A stretch of 64,000 nt of DNA from Pseudomonas sp. GM50 (GCF_000282375.1 NZ_AKJK01000078.1:26856-90855), one strand, 5' to 3'. Shown: positions 7,517 to 17,040, counted from the first letter of the stretch. The notes: generated by a model not told the origin, from the sequence alone. Numbers and translations are program-made.

Positions 7517-8389
7517 ATGATTCGACCTCATCTGCCGCTGAATGCGCTACGCGCTTTCGAGGCTTCGGCGCGCCATTTGAGTTTTACCCGGGCGGCGGTG
7601 GAGTTGTGCGTCACGCAGGCAGCGGTTAGTCATCAGGTCAAAAGCCTTGAAGCCCAGCTTAACGTGACTTTGTTCAAACGCCTGCCCCGAGGCCTGATGC
7701 TGACCAGCGAAGGTGAAACCCTGCTGCCGGTGTTGCGCGAATCCTTCGACCGGATCGCCGAGACCCTGGAGCGTTTCGAGGGCGGGCATTTTCGTGAGGT
7801 GCTGACGGTGGGCGCTGTGGGGACTTTCGCGGTCGGTTGGCTGTTGCCGCGATTGGCGGACTTTCAGAAGAAACATCCGTTCATAGATTTGCGCCTGTCG
7901 ACCAATAACAACCGGGTGGATGTGGCCGCTGAAGGTCTGGATTACGCCATTCGATTTGGCGCGGGGGCGTGGCATGGGATCGAAGCGGTACGGTTGATCG
8001 AGGCGCCGCTGTCGGTGCTCTGCGTTCCCGAGATTGCGCGGCAATTGCACACACCGGCCGATCTGTTGCAGCAAACGCTGTTGCGTTCCTATCGCACGGA
8101 TGAGTGGCCGGAGTGGTTTCAGGCGACCGGTCTCTCGGCCCATGCCGCACCGCCCCGGAGCATCGTCTTCGACTCGTCGCTGGCGATGATGGAAGCGGCA
8201 TTGCAAGGGGCGGGCGTAGCATTGGCGCCGCCCTTGATGTTCTCTCGACAACTGGCGGCGGGTGCAATCGAGCAACCGTTCGCCATTGGGATCACCACGG
8301 GCAGCTACTGGCTGACCCGCTTGCAGTCGCGCCCTGAAACGTCGGCGATGGCCGCGTTCAAGGACTGGTTGCTGCGAGCTTCGCATTAA
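7517..8389 (+). CDS. ampR: LysR-type regulator AmpR
   Basis: 290 aa, the standard AmpR length. The winged helix-turn-helix (LNALRAFEASARHLSFTRAA ... VSHQVKSLE) begins near residue 7 and is followed by the effector-binding domain. The opening MIRPHLPLNALRAFEA and the inner DYAIRFGAGAWHG are typical of AmpR. It activates ampC when it binds 1,6-anhydro-muropeptides and represses it with UDP-MurNAc-pentapeptide. The ATG at 7517 follows GGGAG by six bases. Confidence 0.92.
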   Translation: MIRPHLPLNALRAFEASARHLSFTRAAVELCVTQAAVSHQVKSLEAQLNVTLFKRLPRGLMLTSEGETLLPVLRESFDRIAETLERFEGGHFREVLTVGAVGTFAVGWLLPRLADFQKKHPFIDLRLSTNNNRVDVAAEGLDYAIRFGAGAWHGIEAVRLIEAPLSVLCVPEIARQLHTPADLLQQTLLRSYRTDEWPEWFQATGLSAHAAPPRSIVFDSSLAMMEAALQGAGVALAPPLMFSRQLAAGAIEQPFAIGITTGSYWLTRLQSRPETSAMAAFKDWLLRASH

Positions 8390-8397
8390 TACAAAAC

Positions 8398-8564
8398 CCT
8401 GTGGGAGCGGGCTTATGTGGCGAGGGGGCTTGCCCCCGTTGGAGTGCGCAGCACTCCCAATACCATCACCGGGTTTCGTCTTAAAGAACCGATTGGCCAT
8501 TTTTGCGACTGCTTCGCAATCGAACGGGGGCAAGCCCCCTCGCCACACAGGCTCTCCCACAGGG
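8398..8564. repeat. Nested palindromic repeats
   Basis: An outer pair (CCCTGTGGGAG at 8398-8408 against CTCCCACAGGG ending at 8564) belongs to the GTGGGAGCG family. It encloses a GTGGCGAGGGGG-type element whose arms (8416-8440 and 8523-8547) are exact complements. The layout looks like one element inserted in the other, in the gap between ampR and gudD. Confidence 0.8.
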
Positions 8565-8584
8565 ATTGAGGTGCTTTCAGTAGC

Positions 8585-9928
8585 CTATCGCACCAGGCAC
8601 GGCCGCTTGTTATCGTATTTCCACCCAGGAATCAGAAACTGCATCGCCACGCTGTCATCCCGCGCGCCCAGCCCCATGCCTTTGTACAGCTCATGGGCCT
8701 TGGCCAGTTGATCGATGTCCAGCTCAACCCCCAGGCCAGGTTTTTTCGGCACCTGCACGCAGCCGTCGACGATTTGCAGTGGCGCTTTGGTCAGGCGTTG
8801 GCCGTCCTGCCAGATCCAGTGGGTGTCGATGGCCGTGATCTCACCCGGCGCAGCCGCCGCGACGTGGGTGAACATCGCCAGTGAAATATCGAAGTGGTTG
8901 TTGGAATGCGAACCCCAGGTCAGGCCCCATTCGTGGCACATTTGCGCGACTCGAACCGAGCCTTGCAGGGTCCAGAAGTGCGGGTCTGCCAAAGGAATAT
9001 CCACAGACTGCAACTGGATGGCATGACCCATTTCCCGCCAGTCGGTGGCGATCATATTGGTCGCGGTTTTCAGGCCCGTGGCACGACGGAACTCGGCCAT
9101 GACTTCACGGCCCGAGTAACCGTTTTCCGCACCGCATGGGTCTTCGGCGTAAGCGAGAACGTGATGCTGATCCCGGCACAGGCGGATCGCTTCTTTGAGC
9201 GACCAGGCGCCATTCGGATCAAGGGTGATGCGCGCATCGGGAAAACGTTCGGCGAGGGCGGTGACCGCTTCGATTTCCTCGTCGCCACTTAACACGCCGC
9301 CCTTGAGTTTGAAGTCCTTGAAGCCATAACGGGCGTGGGCAGCTTCGGCCAGGCGCACCACGGCGCCGGCGCTCATGGCTTTTTCGTGACGCACACGGAA
9401 CCAGTCGTTATCGGCGTCCGGTTCGCTGCGGTAGGCCAGATCGGTTTCGTTGCGATCACCAACATAAAACAGATAACCGAGCATCTTCACTTCGTCGCGC
9501 TGCTGGCCTTCGCCGAGCAGGGCCGCGACCGGTACGTCCAAATGCTGGCCGAGCAAGTCGAGCAGGGCGGCTTCAAGGCCAGTGACCGCGTGAATGGTGA
9601 TGCGCAGGTCGAAGGTCTGCAGGCCGCGACCGCCAGCATCGCGATCGGCAAAGGTCTGGCGCACTTGATTGAGGATCTTCTGGTACGTGCCGATCGGGCT
9701 GCCGACCACCAATGAGCGCGCGTCTTCCAGCGTCTGGCGAATGCGCTCGCCACCTGGCACTTCACCGACGCCGGTGTGGCCGGCGTTGTCCTTGAGGATC
9801 ACGATATTGCGGGTGAAAAACGGGCCGTGGGCGCCGCTCAGATTGAGCAGCATGCCATCGTGACCGGCCACCGGCACAACCTGCATGCTGGTGATGATCG
9901 GGGCTTTTGCGGCTTCTTGTGGGTTCAT
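8585..9928 (-). CDS. gudD: Glucarate dehydratase
   Basis: 447 aa, the usual length of GudD in the enolase superfamily. It dehydrates D-glucarate (and L-idarate) to 5-keto-4-deoxyglucarate. Visible family features are the N-terminal capping region (TRNIVILKDNAGHTGVGEVP), the KLKGG segment with the catalytic Lys (KDFKLKGGV), the metal-binding LDPNGAWS and YAEDPCG segments, and the His-containing GSHSNNHFDIS segment. It follows the transporter gene on the same strand with 23 bases between them, forming an operon for uptake and first step of glucarate use. Confidence 0.95.
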   Translation of the reverse strand: MNPQEAAKAPIITSMQVVPVAGHDGMLLNLSGAHGPFFTRNIVILKDNAGHTGVGEVPGGERIRQTLEDARSLVVGSPIGTYQKILNQVRQTFADRDAGGRGLQTFDLRITIHAVTGLEAALLDLLGQHLDVPVAALLGEGQQRDEVKMLGYLFYVGDRNETDLAYRSEPDADNDWFRVRHEKAMSAGAVVRLAEAAHARYGFKDFKLKGGVLSGDEEIEAVTALAERFPDARITLDPNGAWSLKEAIRLCRDQHHVLAYAEDPCGAENGYSGREVMAEFRRATGLKTATNMIATDWREMGHAIQLQSVDIPLADPHFWTLQGSVRVAQMCHEWGLTWGSHSNNHFDISLAMFTHVAAAAPGEITAIDTHWIWQDGQRLTKAPLQIVDGCVQVPKKPGLGVELDIDQLAKAHELYKGMGLGARDDSVAMQFLIPGWKYDNKRPCLVR

Positions 9929-9951
9929 TTTCTTGTCCTTAAAACCAATGT

Positions 9952-11298
9952 TCAGGCGTGATTAGGTGCTGGTTTGCCCAGGGCAACCACAGGTGCAGGT
10001 TTCGGTTTGTTGCGCGCGGCAAAGACGATGATTGCGGCAATGATCGAGGTGGCGGCCAGGCCATACAGCCCGCCCTGAATCGAGCCGGTATGTTGTTCCA
10101 GCAGACCGAAGGTGGTCGGCGCAACGAAGCCACCGAGGTTGCCCACCGAGTTGATCAAGGCGATCACGCCGGCGGCGATTCGTGCATCCAGGTACGCCTG
10201 GGGAATCGGCCAGAACAGCGACGATGCCGATTTGAAACCCAGCGCGGCGAAGCAGATGGCGACGAAGGCGAAGATCGGTCCACCGGTGGTGGACATGAAC
10301 ATCCCGGCGGCAGCGATCAGCAACGCAGCGGCGACCCAGGCTTGCTGGTGTTTCCACTTGGCCGACAGCGTGGCGAAGGCGTACATGCCGACGATCGACA
10401 GCAACCACGGAATCGAGTTGAACAACCCGACCTGAATGTCGCTCAGGTCGCCCATCTTCTTGATGATGCTCGGCAGCCAGAAGGTCGCGGCGTAGATGGT
10501 CAGCTGGATGAAGAAATAGATCAGACAGAACAGGATGATCTGACGATCCTTGAGCAGCGTGCCCAGCGACGGTTTGATCGGCGTTGCGGCTTCGCGGGCC
10601 CGTTGTTCGTCATCGATGGCTTTGACCAGCGCGTCCTGCTCGTGAAGGGTCAGCCATTTGGCGTCGTGGGGTTTGGAGTCCAGCCAGAACCAGACGAACA
10701 CGCACAGCCCGACCGAGAACATGCCTTCGATGAAGTACATCCACTGCCAGCCATGCATGCCAAAACCGCTGATTTGCAGCAGCAACCCGGACAGCGGGCC
10801 GGAGATCAGCGATGCAATGGCCGAACCGCTGAGGAAGATCGCAATCGCCTTGCCGCGCTCCACACCGGGCAACCAGCGGGTGAAGTAATAAATCACCCCG
10901 GGGAAGAAACCGGCTTCGGCCACGCCCAGTAGAAACCGCAGGATGTAGAAGTGGGTTTCGTTCTGGATGAACGCCATGCAGGCGGCCACCAGGCCCCAGG
11001 TCAGCATGATGCGGGTCAGCCAGATTCGTGCGCCGACTTTTTGCAGGAGGATGTTGGAGGGGACTTCGAACAGCGCGTAGCCGATGAAGAACAGTCCGGC
11101 TCCGAGGCCGTAGGCGGCAGCGCCAATGCCCAGGTCATGTTCCATGTGGGCGCGGACGAAGCCGATGTTCACACGGTCGATGTAGTTGACGATGAACATG
11201 ATCACGAACAGCGGCAGGACGTGGCGTTTCACTTTCGAGATGGCGGATTGCAGGACCGAATCGGCGCCATCGTTCATCCCGGATATGGATGTATTCAC
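9952..11298 (-). CDS. gudP: MFS glucarate/galactarate transporter (GudP-like)
   Basis: 448 aa with about 12 hydrophobic segments of the anion:cation symporter branch of the major facilitator superfamily. NYIDRVNIGFVRAHM at the end of helix 1 and the helix 4-5 region (GVAEAGFFPGVIYYFTRWLP) are typical of hexuronate and glucarate permeases. Start: GTG at 11298 with GGGAG eight bases upstream; an ATG at 11277 is the alternative. It precedes gudD and diverges from a GntR regulator gene, which supports D-glucarate as substrate. Confidence 0.88.
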   Translation of the reverse strand: MNTSISGMNDGADSVLQSAISKVKRHVLPLFVIMFIVNYIDRVNIGFVRAHMEHDLGIGAAAYGLGAGLFFIGYALFEVPSNILLQKVGARIWLTRIMLTWGLVAACMAFIQNETHFYILRFLLGVAEAGFFPGVIYYFTRWLPGVERGKAIAIFLSGSAIASLISGPLSGLLLQISGFGMHGWQWMYFIEGMFSVGLCVFVWFWLDSKPHDAKWLTLHEQDALVKAIDDEQRAREAATPIKPSLGTLLKDRQIILFCLIYFFIQLTIYAATFWLPSIIKKMGDLSDIQVGLFNSIPWLLSIVGMYAFATLSAKWKHQQAWVAAALLIAAAGMFMSTTGGPIFAFVAICFAALGFKSASSLFWPIPQAYLDARIAAGVIALINSVGNLGGFVAPTTFGLLEQHTGSIQGGLYGLAATSIIAAIIVFAARNKPKPAPVVALGKPAPNHA

Positions 11299-11581
11299 TT
11301 CGTTTTCTCCCACTCGTTATTTTTATGCGGGGTGTGGCTGGGTGTTGCGTTGTTGATAGACATCATACAACTGAGTTTTTTGATTCGACAAGCACCGCAG
11401 TCCAATAAAATGGCTATTTACTTGGAGTTTTCTATGCTTTTTCTGATCTGGAGTGGGTTCGTAATGCTGCTTGATAGGTACGATTGTTGAGTGTTGTCAT
11501 ACAAGTAGGGTTTTATTTTCTGAAGATTCCCATCGATCCCGGTGCTACGATCCGGATAGCCCTGCTCTCCGGATAATCACC
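11299..11581. promoter_or_regulatory. Divergent gudP/regulator control region with two TCATACAA boxes
   Basis: TCATACAACT (11363-11372) and TCATACAAGT (11497-11506) are direct copies of a ten-base box. The second lies within TTGTCATACAA, an imperfect dyad with TTGT/ACAA half-sites and a 3-base centre. FCD-type GntR proteins bind short dyads of this size, so these are candidate operators of the neighbouring regulator. The rest of the region is AT-rich without other clear signals. Confidence 0.5.
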
Positions 11582-12298
11582 ATGCAAGAAGACATCGACG
11601 CACCCGCCCGCAAGCGTGCCCACAACCTGGCCCATGATCTGGTGAGCAAGCTGACCCAGAGCATCTTGCTCGGGCAGATGCTGCCGGGGGACAAGCTGCC
11701 GTCGGAGAACTCGATTGTTCAGGAGCATGGCGTCAGTCGCACGGTGGTGCGCGAGGCAATCTCGAAGTTGCAGGCTTCTGGGCTGGTGGAAACCCGTCAC
11801 GGCATCGGTACTTTTGTCCTCGAGCGAGCACCGGATCAGGGGCTGCGGCTGAATGTCGATACCGCGCTGGGCGTGCGCAGTATTCTGGAGTTGCGCATGG
11901 GCCTGGAGACCCAGGCGGCGGCGCTGGCAGCGGTTCGTCGCACAGACCAGCAATTGGTACAGATGCGTGAGGCGCTGGATGATTATCAAAGCCTGTTGGC
12001 CAACAACGACAGCTGCGTCGAGGCGGACAAACGCTTCCATCTGCTGATTGCCGAAGCCACCGGCAACGTCTGCTTCACCGAGATCATGCAGCACCTGGGC
12101 AGCGCCATGATCCCCCGGACCCGTGTCAATGCCGCCGAGCGCGGGTCGGCGGATTTGAGCAAGCTCGGGCAACTCGCCAACCTCGAACACGAGGCGATTC
12201 TCAACGCCATCAGACGCCAGGACCCGGACGCGGCGCGGGCGGCGATGTGGTTGCACCTGACTAACAGCCGCGACCGCTTTTCGGCGGGCGTTTCTTGA
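11582..12298 (+). CDS. GntR family (FadR/FCD) transcriptional regulator
   Basis: 238 aa. The N-terminal GntR winged helix (residues about 12-80; GDKLPSENSIVQEHGVSRTV and GLVETRHGIGTFV) is followed by an FCD effector domain with EADKRFHLLIAEATGN, whose Asp and His residues are typical metal ligands, and a C-terminal HEAILNAIRRQDPDAARAAM helix. Regulators of this class near gudD/gudP usually repress sugar-diacid genes until substrate is present. The ATG at 11582 is the natural family start; no strong ribosome site is seen. Confidence 0.88.
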   Translation: MQEDIDAPARKRAHNLAHDLVSKLTQSILLGQMLPGDKLPSENSIVQEHGVSRTVVREAISKLQASGLVETRHGIGTFVLERAPDQGLRLNVDTALGVRSILELRMGLETQAAALAAVRRTDQQLVQMREALDDYQSLLANNDSCVEADKRFHLLIAEATGNVCFTEIMQHLGSAMIPRTRVNAAERGSADLSKLGQLANLEHEAILNAIRRQDPDAARAAMWLHLTNSRDRFSAGVS

Positions 12299-12341
12299 TT
12301 CTGGCTGTTCGGCGTTGTGTCAGTGGCAGCCAGTCATCGTT

Positions 12342-12417
12342 CTTCGCGAGCAAGCCCGCTCCCACAGGGATCTCCAGTGTTCACACGATCAGTGTGGGAG
12401 CGGGCTTGCTCGCGAAG
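12342..12417. repeat. REPIN (paired palindromes), GTGGGAGCGGGC type
   Basis: CTTCGCGAGCAAGCCCGCTC... (12342-12367) faces its reverse complement (12393-12417), separated by about 25 bases. This is the classic Pseudomonas REP doublet. It lies between the convergent GntR regulator and EamA genes. Confidence 0.9.
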
Positions 12418-12446
12418 GCGCCGGATGCATCAACGCACATAAGTGA

Positions 12447-13358
12447 TCAAACACTGGTCACCTGAATCCCAAAAAACCGCCGCTCCAGATTCAGCGCCAA
12501 CACACTGACCAGCACCACCACCGCCCCCATCACCACCATCAGCGTCGGCTGCTCGCCCAAGCCAACAGAGGCAATGGCCATGGCCGCGGGCGGAATCAAA
12601 TACATCGTCATCGTCGCACGGCTCAAATCCACATGAGCCAACACAAACGCCCAGGCCAGATAGGCGAGGGCGCTGGGAAACACGCCCAATGCAAGCACTG
12701 CCCATTGCACGTGAAGCGGCGCGGTGACGATTTCGCTGGTCAGCCCCGGCAGATAAACCAGCAACAACGCCGTTCCCGACCAGACGGTGTAGCAGACCAG
12801 CGTCAACCCGTCGTAGCGCCCGGACTGATGTTTCTGCAGCGCGAAGTAGAAACTCCAGGACACCGCCGCCAGCAAAATCAGCAAGCCGTGAGCGTCGATA
12901 CTCCCCAATCCATGATCGCCGGCGACCACAATCACCACGCCGGTCAAACCCAGAAACACGCAGCCCCAGCGCCAGACACTCACCCGGTCCTTGAACACGA
13001 AACGCGCCAGCAGCGTGCTGAACAAGGGCGTGGTTTGCGCCAACACACTGGACGCCCCGGCGCTGACCCCTTGCTGGCCGAAATTCAGCGCGACGTGATG
13101 CAGGCTCACGGCAAAGAAACCGAGGACGATCAGCAGTGGCCAGTCGCGAATGTTCGGCAGGCGGATGCCTCGGAACACGGCGACTACTGCCATGAACACT
13201 GATGCCAGCAAAAAACGCAGCAGCGCCAGATGCCCCGGGTCATAGGCCTGCAAACCGATATGAATACCGGTCGGGGAATACCCCCAGCTGGCGACGACAA
13301 ACGCCATCGCCAGAATGATTTTGACGGAGTGATTGGAGGCGGGTGTGAGTGGTTGCAT
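12447..13358 (-). CDS. EamA/DMT-family transporter
   Basis: 303 aa with ten predicted transmembrane helices arranged as two EamA repeats, for example ALLRFLLASVFMAVVAVF in the first half and PSALAYLAWAFVLAHVDLS in the second. Members of the drug/metabolite transporter superfamily export amino acids, nucleobases or other metabolites. Start set at the ATG at 13358, with AGGTG seven bases upstream. It diverges from a LysR gene with a 96-base spacer, so that regulator probably controls it. Substrate unknown. Confidence 0.88.
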   Translation of the reverse strand: MQPLTPASNHSVKIILAMAFVVASWGYSPTGIHIGLQAYDPGHLALLRFLLASVFMAVVAVFRGIRLPNIRDWPLLIVLGFFAVSLHHVALNFGQQGVSAGASSVLAQTTPLFSTLLARFVFKDRVSVWRWGCVFLGLTGVVIVVAGDHGLGSIDAHGLLILLAAVSWSFYFALQKHQSGRYDGLTLVCYTVWSGTALLLVYLPGLTSEIVTAPLHVQWAVLALGVFPSALAYLAWAFVLAHVDLSRATMTMYLIPPAAMAIASVGLGEQPTLMVVMGAVVVLVSVLALNLERRFFGIQVTSV

Positions 13359-13454
13359 GGTCAGGCACCTGTGGGCGTATGCGCCGAGTATCGGAAGCCT
13401 GACCGTTCGCCACAACTGACTTATACTGCGTCAACTGTTCACTTTGGGTGATGT

Positions 13455-14318
13455 ATGGAGCTGGCACAGATTCGCATGTTCAAGACCGTCGCCGACGTCG
13501 GCAGCATCGCCCGGGCGGCCGAGTTGCTGCACTGTGTGCCGTCGAATATCACAGCGCGCATCAAGTCCCTGGAAACCGAGCTGGGTGTCGCGCTGTTTCT
13601 GCGCGAGGGCCGAGGGTTGCGAATCAGCCCGGCAGGCCAGACCTTTCTGGCTTACGCCGCGAAAATTCTCGCGCTGACGGCTGAAGCCAAGCGCGCGCTG
13701 GACCCGTCGGCCGAGCCCTCCGGGCCGTTGCGCATTGGCGCCATCGAGTCATCGGCGACCGGTCGATTGCCGCGGTTACTGGCCAAGTTTCATAAGCGCT
13801 ATCCGGGTGTTGCGCTGGAACTGACTACCGGCAGCTGGGGCCAATTGCTCGATGACACGCTCAATCACCGGCTCGATGGCGCGATCGTCGCGGTGGATGT
13901 CGAGCGCTCACACCTCAAGCGCACGCCGATGTACCGCGAAGAGCTGCTGCTGATTGCTTCGACGTCGTTGGGACCGGTGCGCGAGATCACCGATTTGCAG
14001 GACAAGACCGTCTTCATGTGGCCTCAGGGTTGTCCTTACCGGGCGGCGCTGGAGCATTGGTTGCTGCGTCAGGGGCAGGCATTGCCGATTGTCAGCCTGG
14101 CCAGTTATGGCGCGATTGTTGGCTGCGTCAGCGCCGGGGCCGGTGTAGCACTGGTGCCTAAGGGGATCTTCGATCAGTACGCCAAAGGGGCAGGGTGCGC
14201 GGGGTATGAATTCCCCGAGCTGACGGCTATCGATAACCTGTTTTACTGGCATGAAAACGCCGGGGTTCACCCGGCGCGGGAAGCGTTTGTGGCGATGTTG
14301 CGCGAGGAGTTTGCGTGA
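13455..14318 (+). CDS. LysR-family transcriptional regulator
   Basis: 287 aa: winged HTH at residues 1-60 (MELAQIRMFKTVADVGSIAR ... SNITARIKSLE), then a periplasmic-binding-protein-like effector domain (GPLRIGAIESSATGRLPRLL onward). It is divergent from the EamA exporter, a common arrangement in which a LysR protein switches on an exporter when its substrate accumulates. I do not recognise a characterised orthologue. Confidence 0.9.
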   Translation: MELAQIRMFKTVADVGSIARAAELLHCVPSNITARIKSLETELGVALFLREGRGLRISPAGQTFLAYAAKILALTAEAKRALDPSAEPSGPLRIGAIESSATGRLPRLLAKFHKRYPGVALELTTGSWGQLLDDTLNHRLDGAIVAVDVERSHLKRTPMYREELLLIASTSLGPVREITDLQDKTVFMWPQGCPYRAALEHWLLRQGQALPIVSLASYGAIVGCVSAGAGVALVPKGIFDQYAKGAGCAGYEFPELTAIDNLFYWHENAGVHPAREAFVAMLREEFA

Positions 14319-14362
14319 TCACTTGGGGCTTGCCCTGATGCCAGGCAGTCACGCGCTATTCA

Positions 14363-14452
14363 TGTGGGAGCGAGCCTGCTCGCGATGACGCCGGTACATT
14401 CAACATCAATGTGACTGACACGCCGCTATCGCGAGCAGGCTCGCTCCCACAG
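14363..14452. repeat. REPIN, GTGGGAGCGAGC type
   Basis: Arms TGTGGGAGCGAGCCTGCTCG... (14363-14386) and its exact complement (14428-14452). The loop contains CATTCAACATCAATG and ACTGACA, nearly the same loop as in the tandem array at the right edge of the window, so the loop sequence as well as the arms is conserved in this subfamily. Confidence 0.9.
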
Positions 14453-14478
14453 GTTCGGTGTCGTGCCCATGATGATTT

Positions 14479-15816
14479 TCAACTCACGCCCACATCCCGC
14501 ATCAACAACCCAAAACGCAAATCCACCGCGTCCGGTATCGGCAAATACACCGTGTGCCCATCCCCCGGGGCCACTTCGATCGCCTCGCCTTTGACGTTCT
14601 GCAGCTGATGCAAATCGAAGTGGAAGTTGCCCTGGGGCGTCATCAGTTCCAGGTGATCGCCCAGGCCAAAGCGATTCTTCGCCCGCACCTCGGCCAGCCG
14701 ATCCCGGCGTTCGCCAGTCAGCTCGCCCACGAACTGTTGGCGCTCTGAAACCGAGCTGCCGTTCTGGTAATTCTGATATTCGTCATGCACATGCCGGCGC
14801 AGAAAACCTTCGGTGTAGCCACGCTGGGCCAGGGATTCCAGATCGGTCATCAAGCTGCGATCAAATGCTCGGCCCGTCACCGCATCATCGATCGCGCGGC
14901 GATACACCTGGGTGGTGCGCGCGCAATAGAAGTGCGATTTGGTCCGGCCTTCGATCTTCAATGAGTGCACGCCTATCTGTGTCAGGCGCTCGACGTGCTG
15001 GACGGCGCGCAGGTCCTTGGCGTTCATGATGTAGGTGCCGTGTTCATCCTCGAACGCCGGCATCAGTTCGCCGGGGCGATTGGCTTCTTGCAGCAGGAAC
15101 ACTTGATCGGTCGGCTCGCCGATGCCCAGCGTCGGTTCGGGCCGGAACTGTTGAACGATTTCGCCGAGCTGATTTTCGCTGGCCTCCGTCGCCGAGTATT
15201 TCCAGCGACAGGCGTTGGTGCAGCTGCCCTGATTGGCATCGCGCTTGTTCATGTAACCCGACAACAGGCAGCGCCCGGAATAGGCCATGCACAACGCGCC
15301 GTGGACGAACACTTCGAGCTCCATCGCCGGGACGTGCTGGCGGATTTCTGCGATTTCTTCCAGCGACAGTTCGCGAGACAGAATGATCCGGCTCAAGCCC
15401 TGTTGCTGCCAGAACTCGACGCTGGCCCAGTTCACTGTGTTGGCCTGCACTGAGAGGTGGATCGGCATCTGTGGGAAGTGCCGGCGCACCAGCATGATCA
15501 GGCCCGGGTCGGACATGATCAGTGCGTCCGGGGCCATGGCGATCACCGGTTCCAGGTCCTTCAAGAACGTTTTGAGCTTGGCGTTGTGCGGGGCGATGTT
15601 CACCACCACATAGAAACGCTTGCCCTGAGCCTGGGCCTCGGCGATGCCGAGCGCGAGGTTGGCGTGATCGAATTCGTTGTTGCGCACCCGCAGGCTGTAG
15701 CGCGGCTGGCCGGCGTACACCGCGTCGGCGCCATAGGCGAAGGCATAACGCATGTTTTTCAGGGTGCCGGCAGGGGCGAGCAGTTCCGGGGGCGTGAGCG
15801 TCATGGCGCTGGTCAT
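14479..15816 (-). CDS. trhP: U32-family tRNA hydroxylation protein TrhP (YegQ)
   Basis: 445 aa. The hallmark U32 signature EVFVHGALC is present, followed by four cysteines (GALC...GRC...GSC...NAC) that can hold an iron-sulfur cluster. The N-terminus (PPELLAPAGTLKNMRYAFAYGADAVYAG) is typical of the family. YegQ/TrhP has been shown in other bacteria to carry out prephenate-dependent 5-hydroxylation of uridine 34 in tRNA; the peptidase label is historical. Start set at the ATG at 15816 (MTSAMTL); a second ATG lies 12 bases in. Confidence 0.88.
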   Translation of the reverse strand: MTSAMTLTPPELLAPAGTLKNMRYAFAYGADAVYAGQPRYSLRVRNNEFDHANLALGIAEAQAQGKRFYVVVNIAPHNAKLKTFLKDLEPVIAMAPDALIMSDPGLIMLVRRHFPQMPIHLSVQANTVNWASVEFWQQQGLSRIILSRELSLEEIAEIRQHVPAMELEVFVHGALCMAYSGRCLLSGYMNKRDANQGSCTNACRWKYSATEASENQLGEIVQQFRPEPTLGIGEPTDQVFLLQEANRPGELMPAFEDEHGTYIMNAKDLRAVQHVERLTQIGVHSLKIEGRTKSHFYCARTTQVYRRAIDDAVTGRAFDRSLMTDLESLAQRGYTEGFLRRHVHDEYQNYQNGSSVSERQQFVGELTGERRDRLAEVRAKNRFGLGDHLELMTPQGNFHFDLHQLQNVKGEAIEVAPGDGHTVYLPIPDAVDLRFGLLMRDVGVS

Positions 15817-15978
15817 GGCAGTGTCGATCGCAAAAGCCGGCAAGGGTAAGCGGCCTGCCCGCGGGGTTTATTGATCTGGATCTATGCTTGATGAAAAACG
15901 GATGGCACTCGCGCGAGCCGTGGCGGACTAAACATCAAGAGGCGCGTTGGCGCCCCTGTGCACTGGCATGGATCGGAC

Positions 15979-17040
15979 ATGAACGAAACGAAGCTGCAAA
16001 ACACCTCGCTGATGGTCTTGCTGACCCTGGTGAGCATTGCCTTCATATGGATTCTGCTGCCGCTCTATGGCGCGGTGTTCTGGGCGGTCATCCTCGGCAT
16101 TCTTTTTTCGCCCTTGCAGCATCAGTTGCAACAGAGGTTCGGCTGGCCACGCAACCTGACGGCCCTGTTCACCATGAGTCTCTGTGTAGTGATCGCGATC
16201 CTGCCGGTAATCACCATCAGTACCTTGCTGGTTCAGGAAGGGGCGGCGCTGTACAACCGAATCGAAAGCGGTGAACTGGACATCGCCGGGTATGTGTCGC
16301 AGTTCAAGCAAAGTCTGCCGCCCTATGTTCAGTACTTGCTCGACCGTTTCGGCATGGGTGAGCTGAGCGGGCTTCGGGAGAACATCATCAAGAGCACGAT
16401 GCAGGGCAGCCAGTTTGTCGCGACCAAGGCGTTCAACTTTGGTCAGGGCACGTTCGAATTCGTGGTGAGCTTTTTCGTCATGCTGTACCTGCTGTTTTTC
16501 TTCCTGCGTGACGGGTCCGAACTGGCCCGTAAAGTACGTGCGGCGATACCGCTGGAAGACAACCAGAAACGTCGTTTGCAACTGAAGTTCAATCGAGTGG
16601 TGCGGGCCACGGTGAAGGGCAATGTGGTGGTGGCGATCACGCAAGGGGCATTGGGAGGTTTTATTTTCTGGTTTCTGGACATCCCTAGCGTGCTGCTCTG
16701 GGCGGTGTTGATGGCGTTTCTGTCGCTGTTGCCGGCGGTGGGCGCGGGGATCGTCTGGATACCGGTGGCGGCGTATTTCCTGTTCAGCGGCGCGATCTGG
16801 CAGGCCACGGTGCTGACCTTGTTCGGAGTGTTCGTGATCGGCCTGGTGGACAACGTTCTGCGACCGATCCTGGTGGGCAAGGACACCAAAATGCCGGACT
16901 ACTTGATCCTCATCTCGACCCTGGGCGGCTTGGCGCTTTTTGGCCTGAACGGCTTTGTCATCGGGCCGTTGATCGCGGCGTTGTTCGTGTCGAGCTGGGC
17001 GATTTTCATCGATTCCAAGCCCAAGGTTCAGCTGCCTTAA
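15979..17040 (+). CDS. AI-2E family (PerM-like) transporter
   Basis: 353 aa integral membrane protein of the PF01594 family, with two hydrophobic hairpins at the N-terminus, a soluble middle (residues about 95-150) and five or so C-terminal helices including PSVLLWAVLMAFLSLLPAVG and the conserved GNVVVAITQGALGG. Family members export autoinducer-2 or act as sodium-proton antiporters; most, like this one, are uncharacterised permeases. The ATG at 15979 follows GGATCGGA. Its stop overlaps the stop of the opposing small gene. Confidence 0.88.
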   Translation: MNETKLQNTSLMVLLTLVSIAFIWILLPLYGAVFWAVILGILFSPLQHQLQQRFGWPRNLTALFTMSLCVVIAILPVITISTLLVQEGAALYNRIESGELDIAGYVSQFKQSLPPYVQYLLDRFGMGELSGLRENIIKSTMQGSQFVATKAFNFGQGTFEFVVSFFVMLYLLFFFLRDGSELARKVRAAIPLEDNQKRRLQLKFNRVVRATVKGNVVVAITQGALGGFIFWFLDIPSVLLWAVLMAFLSLLPAVGAGIVWIPVAAYFLFSGAIWQATVLTLFGVFVIGLVDNVLRPILVGKDTKMPDYLILISTLGGLALFGLNGFVIGPLIAALFVSSWAIFIDSKPKVQLP

